Positions 22,831 to 27,373 of a DNA stretch of 27,373 nt are shown in pieces. The stretch spans positions 1-27,373 of the forward strand of contig SFCY01000011.1 of the NCBI GenBank assembly GCA_004558865.1, in the 5' to 3' direction. Source of the stretch: Bacteroidales bacterium (GTDB taxonomy: Bacteria; Bacteroidota; Bacteroidia; Bacteroidales; Bacteroidaceae). A program made the translations under genes and the position numbers. How positions within the stretch are numbered: position 1 is the first letter of the stretch; every line of letters begins with the position of its first letter. Under the pieces are notes generated by a model. The model had not been told where the DNA came from and ran no database searches. It was given only the letters and a program-made list of their open reading frames with translations.

Positions 22831-22862
22831 GCGTTTTGGGTTAATTTTTAGTTAACGAACGC
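22831..22862. promoter_or_regulatory. Dyad upstream of the nrfH promoter, possible operator
   Basis: Outer arms GCGTT (22831-22835) and AACGC (22858-22862) and inner arms GTTAA (22840-22844) and TTAAC (22852-22856) form a nested inverted repeat. It is centred about 55 bases upstream of the -33 box of nrfH, a suitable place for an activator of the nitrite-reductase operon. No regulator is identified. Confidence 0.5.
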
Positions 22863-22899
22863 TAAAATGACTTTCTCGGGTTTAATAAGTGTTTTGATT

Positions 22900-22931
22900 T
22901 TTGCTGCGCGTTCAATAAAAACGTAAATTTG
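22900..22931 (+). promoter_or_regulatory. Bacteroides-type promoter for the nrfHA operon
   Basis: TTTG at 22900-22903 and TAAATTTG at 22924-22931 are 20 bases apart. The leader to the nrfH ATG at 22958 would be about 20-25 bases. Confidence 0.78.
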
Positions 22932-22957
22932 AGTCATCAAACAAAAACGAACAGCCT

Positions 22958-23578
22958 ATGCCCATACGCAATCTATGGTGTCGGTTGAAGAATGCGGTAG
23001 CTTCCTTCTCCAATTCGCTTTCCTATCTGCAGAAAGTGCTGCTGATAGGAGGGTGTGGCTTAGTGGCCGGAATGTTGCTCTATTTTGCCTATCTGCTGCG
23101 TATGCCTGACTATTTGGGCAACGCTCCAGAGGCTTGCGTCAACTGTCATGTGATGACTCCTTATTATGCAACTTGGATGCATTCATCCCATGCGCGGGAC
23201 GCCACATGCAACGACTGCCACGTGCCGCACAACAATTTCGTGAACAAGTATTACTTCAAGGCCAAGGACGGCATGGGGCATGTGTACATGTTCCTCACCC
23301 GAAGCGAGCATCAGGCCATCACAGCCAAGGATGCCAGTGCGCAAGTCATCATGGACAACTGCATACGCTGCCACAAGCAGCTCAACCAGGAGTTTGTGAA
23401 GACGGGACGTATCAGCTATATGGAGGCCAAGCGCGGCGAGGGGCATGCCTGTTGGGATTGCCATCGCAATGTGCCCCACGGTGGAATGAACTCTTTGGCC
23501 AGCACTCCCGGTGCGAGGGTTCCCCTGCCTCCATCGCCAGTCCCCGAATGGCTGCACGGCTTGATGAGTAAGAAGTGA
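22958..23578 (+). CDS. nrfH: Cytochrome c nitrite reductase membrane subunit NrfH
   Basis: NrfH is the membrane tetrahaem quinol dehydrogenase that passes electrons from the menaquinol pool to NrfA. The 206-residue protein has one N-terminal membrane anchor (about residues 26-47). Four CxxCH haem sites follow at Cys60-His64, Cys84-His88, Cys135-His139 and Cys165-His169, with methionines between them (such as VMTPYY) as candidate axial ligands. This matches the NapC/NirT/NrfH family. A proline-rich tail of about 25 residues follows the last haem. nrfA follows after 27 AT-rich bases. Confidence 0.96.
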   Translation: MPIRNLWCRLKNAVASFSNSLSYLQKVLLIGGCGLVAGMLLYFAYLLRMPDYLGNAPEACVNCHVMTPYYATWMHSSHARDATCNDCHVPHNNFVNKYYFKAKDGMGHVYMFLTRSEHQAITAKDASAQVIMDNCIRCHKQLNQEFVKTGRISYMEAKRGEGHACWDCHRNVPHGGMNSLASTPGARVPLPPSPVPEWLHGLMSKK

Positions 23579-23605
23579 AAAATGAAAACTAAAAACTAAG
23601 AAGAT

Positions 23606-25090
23606 ATGGCTAAACAATTGAAACGTTGGCAAGGATGGCTGTTGTTCTTCGGAATAATGGTTGTCGTGTTTGTGTTGGGAATGACCGTCTCCTCGCTTAT
23701 GGAAAGGCGAGCTGAAGTGGCTACCATCTTCAACAACAGGAAGGTGAAGATGGACAGCATCGAAGTGGATAACCAGAAGTTCAAGGAGGACTTCCCCTTG
23801 GAATACGAAACCTGGGCTGAGACATCAGACACCACTTTCGAGAGTGAGTTCAACGGCAGTCAGAGAAAGGACGTGTTGGCTCAGAGGCCTGAAATGGCCG
23901 TGCTGTGGGCTGGGTATGCCTTCTCGTGGGACTACAACACGCCCCGTGGGCACAGGCATTCTCTTGAGGACATGCGTGAGATTCTCCGTACTGGCGCACC
24001 TGGCGTGACACCCGGCAAGGAGCCGCAGCCCGGCACATGCTGGACCTGTAAGGGACCTGATGTGCCAAGGCTGATGGCCGAGGTGGGGCCTGCCGCCTTC
24101 TATCAGGCCAAATGGTCGGATTGGGGCAACCAGGTGATGAATACGGTGGGATGCTCCGACTGCCACGACCCGAAGACCATGGACTTGCGTCCTGCGCGCT
24201 CTGCACTCTATGAGGCTTGGCAGCGTCGTGGAATGGACGTGAACAAGGCTTCCCATCAAGAGATGCGCTCCCTGGTCTGCGCGCAGTGCCATACGGAATA
24301 CTATTTCCAGAAGGGCACCAATTACCTCACGTTCCCGCAGGACAGCGGCATGACCGTGGAGGCAATAGAAAAATACTACGACAAGATAGGCTTCTACGAC
24401 TATATCCATGCCCTCAGTCGCACGCCCATCCTCAAGGCGCAGCATCCTGGATATGAGATCTCACAGATGGGAATCCATTATCAGCGCGGCGTGTCGTGCG
24501 CCGATTGCCACATGCCCTACATCACAAAAGGTGGCATCAAATATACTGACCACCACATCATGAGTCCTTTGGCTCATATCGACCGTACGTGCCAGACATG
24601 CCACCGTCAAGACGCCGAGACTTTGAAGAAGAATGTGTATGAGCGTCAGCGCAAGTGCAACGAGATTCGCGACCGTGTGGAAAAGGAACTTGCCGCAGCC
24701 CATATTGAGGCGAAGTTTGCATGGGACAAGGGTGCGACCGAGAGCGAGATGAAGCCTGTGTTGGCACTGCTTCGCAAGAGCCAGTGGCGTTGGGACTTTG
24801 CCGTAGCCTCCCATGGCGCAAGCTTCCATGCCCCGCAGGAGGTGACACGCATTCTCGGCCACAGCCTCGATTTCGCCCAGCAGGCACGTCTGCGCATAGC
24901 CAAGATTTTGGCTCGCCATGGCTTCACCGGCGATGTGCCTCTGCCCGACATTTCCACCAAGGCCAAGGCTCAGGCCTATCTGGGACTTAATATGCAACAA
25001 AAGAACAGCGACAAGCAGAAGTTCCTCAACACCGTTGTTCCTAATTGGGTGAGGCAAGCCAAGGCTGCCCACCGTGCTGTAGAGATGTAA
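23606..25090 (+). CDS. nrfA: Ammonia-forming cytochrome c nitrite reductase NrfA
   Basis: NrfA reduces nitrite to ammonium with six electrons in the periplasm. The 494-residue protein has an N-terminal signal anchor (about residues 10-30) and five haem sites. The catalytic haem has the CxxCK motif at Cys145-Lys149, and four CxxCH sites are at Cys183, Cys225, Cys298 and Cys329. Active-site and calcium residues of the family can be seen in CHTEYYF (229-234) and LKAQHPGYE (276-284), including Lys277, Gln279 and the catalytic His280. Together with NrfH it makes the quinol:nitrite oxidoreductase of respiratory ammonification. The CxxCK lysine confirms a true NrfA and not an octahaem relative. Confidence 0.97.
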   Translation: MAKQLKRWQGWLLFFGIMVVVFVLGMTVSSLMERRAEVATIFNNRKVKMDSIEVDNQKFKEDFPLEYETWAETSDTTFESEFNGSQRKDVLAQRPEMAVLWAGYAFSWDYNTPRGHRHSLEDMREILRTGAPGVTPGKEPQPGTCWTCKGPDVPRLMAEVGPAAFYQAKWSDWGNQVMNTVGCSDCHDPKTMDLRPARSALYEAWQRRGMDVNKASHQEMRSLVCAQCHTEYYFQKGTNYLTFPQDSGMTVEAIEKYYDKIGFYDYIHALSRTPILKAQHPGYEISQMGIHYQRGVSCADCHMPYITKGGIKYTDHHIMSPLAHIDRTCQTCHRQDAETLKKNVYERQRKCNEIRDRVEKELAAAHIEAKFAWDKGATESEMKPVLALLRKSQWRWDFAVASHGASFHAPQEVTRILGHSLDFAQQARLRIAKILARHGFTGDVPLPDISTKAKAQAYLGLNMQQKNSDKQKFLNTVVPNWVRQAKAAHRAVEM

Positions 25091-25093
25091 GCG

Positions 25094-26299
25094 ATGATGT
25101 GGAAACAGCCTTGGACGCTTAAAGAAGGATTTATGATAGGAGCAGGCCTCATCTTTGTGGGGCTGCTCCTTCAATTCTCTGCCGGTGGCATTGACTGGAG
25201 TGCTTTCTCTTATCCCGTCAATGCCATCTTGCTATGTTTGTTCGTCGTAGTCGCAGCTGTTCTTTTCCTGCTGCGTGGCAAGTCCTACGCCATCCGATTC
25301 CTCTCATCCTACGGTTCTGCCGTCGCCTGCCTTGTCTACGCCGTGGCCCTCACGGTGGTCATGGGGCTTACACGTCAGGTGCCGGCTGGAATGCCTTCGC
25401 AGGATGTCTTGGGTCTTACGCGGATGTTGGGCTTCTGGCCCTTCGTCTTGATCTACGTCTGGATGGCGCTCATTCTTTCCCAGGTGGTTCTGTTGAGCCT
25501 TAAGGGTTTGGCGTGGAAGCGTTTGCCCGTGTTCCTGTTCCATCTTGGTCTGTTGGTGGTGTTGCTCTGTGCCTCATTAGGAAGTGCTGACATGCAACGG
25601 CTGAAGATGACGGTTGGTAAGGACACTCCCGAGTGGAGGGCCTTGGACGATATGGGTAAGATCCACGAGCTGCCTGTCGCCATCCAGCTGTTGGACTTCA
25701 ACATCGAGGAATATCCCTCGAAGCTGCTTCTCGTAGACAACGACTCCGGCTCGGTGGTCAGGACCGACAACTTGATGGGTTGGCGCGTCCAAATCCTGAA
25801 GAAGATGGAAGAGTCGGCTCCGATGATGACCCGCGACACAACCTATTATATGACATGGCGCCAGCCTGGCAATGTTAGGGCATGGCTGGTGAGGGCCACG
25901 TCGCCCGATGGAAAAACCCTCAGGCAGGGATGGGTCACCTGTGGCAGCTACCGCTTTCCCATGCAGTTGCTCAAGGTCAATGCCCAGTACAGCATCGCCA
26001 TGGCCGAGCCTGAGCCGATGCGCTATACCTCGCACGTGCAGATTCTCACCCAGTCGGGCAAGAACATCATCACCAGCATAGAAGTGAATCATCCCTTCTC
26101 TGTCGACGGTTGGAGGATTTACCAGTATTCCTACGATGAGAAGATGGGACGGTGGAGTGAGATAAGTGTTTTGGAGTTGGTTCGCGACCCATGGCTTCCC
26201 GTGGTCTACTTTGGCATTTTTCTGCTTGCCCTTGGAGCGGTGGGCTTTTTCTTCTCGTCGCCATGGAGAAGTGGCGGACAGGCTTCAGTTCAATCCTAA
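25094..26299 (+). CDS. ccsB: Cytochrome c biogenesis protein ResB/CcsB
   Basis: This is the ResB-type half of the system II cytochrome c synthetase, which holds apocytochrome and helps attach haem. The 401-residue protein has membrane helices at roughly 12-29, 38-57, 66-88, 106-133 and 142-159, a periplasmic domain of about 200 residues (160-365, ending in NHPFSVDGWRIYQYSYDE, a ResB signature-like region), and a last helix near 369-390. It begins 3 bases after nrfA, and ATG 25097 is an alternative start. Its place directly behind nrfHA fits a role in loading the nine haems of that complex. Confidence 0.92.
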   Translation: MMWKQPWTLKEGFMIGAGLIFVGLLLQFSAGGIDWSAFSYPVNAILLCLFVVVAAVLFLLRGKSYAIRFLSSYGSAVACLVYAVALTVVMGLTRQVPAGMPSQDVLGLTRMLGFWPFVLIYVWMALILSQVVLLSLKGLAWKRLPVFLFHLGLLVVLLCASLGSADMQRLKMTVGKDTPEWRALDDMGKIHELPVAIQLLDFNIEEYPSKLLLVDNDSGSVVRTDNLMGWRVQILKKMEESAPMMTRDTTYYMTWRQPGNVRAWLVRATSPDGKTLRQGWVTCGSYRFPMQLLKVNAQYSIAMAEPEPMRYTSHVQILTQSGKNIITSIEVNHPFSVDGWRIYQYSYDEKMGRWSEISVLELVRDPWLPVVYFGIFLLALGAVGFFFSSPWRSGGQASVQS

Positions 26300-26311
26300 T
26301 ACCGAAACGAC

Positions 26312-27100
26312 ATGATTTGGAACTATTTTATCATATTCTCGCTTTTGGCTCTTGTGCTCTGGTCCTTAGGCTCATACGCCGCATGGAGGGGGCATGAGCG
26401 TCGTGCCGTGGTTCTCACTGTTGGAGGGCTTGTGGCTTTTCTTGCCTTCATCATCCTGCTGTGGGTGGAGCTTCAGCGTCCTCCGTTGCGCACGATGGGT
26501 GAGACGCGTATGTGGTATGCCTTCTTCCTTCCCATGGCGGGGCTTCTGGTCTATTCGCGCTGGCATTACAAATGGCTCTTGTCGTTCAGCACGCTGATGG
26601 CCTTGGTGTTCATTTGCATCAACCTTTTCAAGCCCGAGATTCACAGCAAGAGTCTGATGCCCGCGCTGCAGAGTCCATGGTTTGCCCCCCATGTCATCGT
26701 CTATATGTTTGCCTACGCCCTGTTCGGAGCAGCCACGATGATGGCCATCTATCTGCTGTTTTTCAAGAAGGGGCGCGGCGGCGAAGTGGAGATGTCGACA
26801 ACGGACAATCTGGTCAGTGTCGGCTTCAGCTTCATGACGTTTGGAATCCTGATGGGAGCCTTATGGGCCAAGGAGGCCTGGGGACACTATTGGAGTTGGG
26901 ATCCCAAGGAGACTTGGGCTGCCGCTTCCTGGTTCTCCTATCTTATATATATCCACTATCAGCGGATGCCGTCGTCGCGTTTCAAAGTTGCATTGTGGAT
27001 TCTCATTGTCAACTTCATCCTCTTGCAGATGTGCTGGTGGGGAGTTAACTATCTTCCGTCGGCACAGGGAATGAGCATTCATACTTATACTATGGATTGA
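26312..27100 (+). CDS. ccsA: Cytochrome c biogenesis protein CcsA
   Basis: CcsA handles haem and ligates it to CxxCH/CxxCK motifs together with CcsB. The 262-residue polytopic protein has the tryptophan-rich haem-binding motif WGHYWSWDPKETWAAASW near 190-207. Histidines near helix ends (APHVIVYM, and SIHTYT at the C-terminus) could be haem ligands. It is shorter than the roughly 320-residue bacterial or plastid CcsA, with about seven helices. It is the last gene of the nrf cluster, and a long hairpin follows the stop codon. Confidence 0.94.
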   Translation: MIWNYFIIFSLLALVLWSLGSYAAWRGHERRAVVLTVGGLVAFLAFIILLWVELQRPPLRTMGETRMWYAFFLPMAGLLVYSRWHYKWLLSFSTLMALVFICINLFKPEIHSKSLMPALQSPWFAPHVIVYMFAYALFGAATMMAIYLLFFKKGRGGEVEMSTTDNLVSVGFSFMTFGILMGALWAKEAWGHYWSWDPKETWAAASWFSYLIYIHYQRMPSSRFKVALWILIVNFILLQMCWWGVNYLPSAQGMSIHTYTMD

Positions 27101-27127
27101 GTAGGGAAGAGTTGGGAATTGGAAAGA

Positions 27128-27190
27128 GTTAGGAGTCACTGGAACGGGGATTCCCCGTTTCAGTGACTCCTAACTGATTGAATGTTTTTT
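27128..27190 (+). terminator. Long hairpin after ccsA, probable terminator
   Basis: GTTAGGAGTCACTGGAAC (27128-27145) and the bases after it pair with 27152-27174, giving a 22-bp stem with one G-T wobble and a 3-base loop within CGGGGATTCCCCG. Six T residues come only at 27185-27190, 10 bases after the stem, so it may be a bidirectional terminator or another structured element. Confidence 0.65.
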
Positions 27191-27287
27191 AGGTTGGTCC
27201 TATAAATCAGGCTGATAGAATAAACTATAAAGTGCAGTAGTCGTTTCGGTCGTCTTCTGCATCTATCGGTCTCAAAAACGTCAAGTC
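27191..27287 (-). repeat. Right copy of the dispersed repeat, inverted relative to the left end
   Basis: This is the reverse complement of bases 1-97 with a few differences; its inner edge is at 27191, right after the ccsA hairpin and T run. Sequence beyond 27287 has no counterpart, because the left copy is cut off by the window edge. So 27288-27373 is probably more of the same element. It includes a perfect hairpin, GTGTAGC-CC-GCTACAC, at 27297-27312. On the minus strand, 27373-27320 could be the end of a coding sequence, but this is too short to support. Confidence 0.88.
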
Positions 27288-27373
27288 TCATCGGTCGTGT
27301 AGCCCGCTACACTCCCTCTTCAACTTACGTTTTGAATCCCGATATCTTGCAGAACCTTTTCGATAAGCCAAAT

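Noticed and set aside
27160..27291. A 43-codon minus-strand frame through the right repeat
   Set aside because: It is low-complexity and basic, is disrupted by a one-base indel in the left copy, and ends inside the ccsA hairpin. It is most likely spurious.

Overview
The window is 27.4 kb of bacterial chromosome with every recognisable protein gene and both tRNAs on the + strand. Several signs point to a GC-rich member of the Bacteroidales, most likely Prevotella or a close relative. At least six intergenic regions carry the Bacteroides-type sigma-ABfr promoter -7 box (TAnnTTTG), several with a TTTG near -33. Ribosome binding sites are mostly A-rich and lack a Shine-Dalgarno sequence. The ATP synthase operon starts with atpD-atpC, epsilon is very short, and bS16 has a long C-terminal tail. 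The genus is an inference; I cannot run a search. I found no CRISPR array, prophage, integrase or complete insertion sequence.

Layout. (1) 1-97 and 27191-27287 are near-identical copies of a repeat in opposite orientation, and its body lies outside the window on both sides. (2) 342-4202: ftsY, rimO, an HU-type protein, and a protein joining an HU-like domain, an 18-unit Ser-Glu-X repeat, one membrane helix and a LysM-like domain. (3) 4300-7599: an outer-membrane barrel, recR, a small membrane protein, a family 2 glycosyltransferase and a GNAT acetyltransferase, packed closely with overlapping stop/start codons and two TTG starts. (4) 7639-7807: two identical tRNA-Asp genes with promoter and terminator. 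(5) 8165-10641: a polysaccharide flippase overlapped by a second family 2 glycosyltransferase. (6) 11097-19272: pfkA with a long leader, then the nine-gene ATP synthase operon atpD-C-(membrane protein)-B-E-F-H-A-G, ending at a strong terminator. (7) 19458-20012: rpsP with its own promoter and terminator. (8) 20226-22738: an LtaS-like membrane sulfatase-fold enzyme and trmO. (9) 22958-27100: nrfH-nrfA-ccsB-ccsA, an ammonifying nitrite reductase with its cytochrome c maturation genes, ending in a long hairpin.

How it fits together. Much of the window concerns energy and the envelope. PfkA feeds glycolysis, F1Fo converts between proton gradient and ATP, and NrfHA disposes of electrons from the quinone pool onto nitrite, with CcsBA supplying haem ligation to the apocytochromes. 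FtsY, RimO and bS16 serve membrane targeting and the ribosome, and RecR serves DNA repair. The flippase, two glycosyltransferases and the LtaS-like enzyme suggest surface glycan assembly or modification.

Most of the content is housekeeping, and I see no clear new multi-gene system. The most interesting single gene is the HU/LysM membrane protein, which could tie the nucleoid to the cell wall. Next are the inverted repeats bracketing the segment, the structured pfkA leader and the dyad upstream of nrfH.
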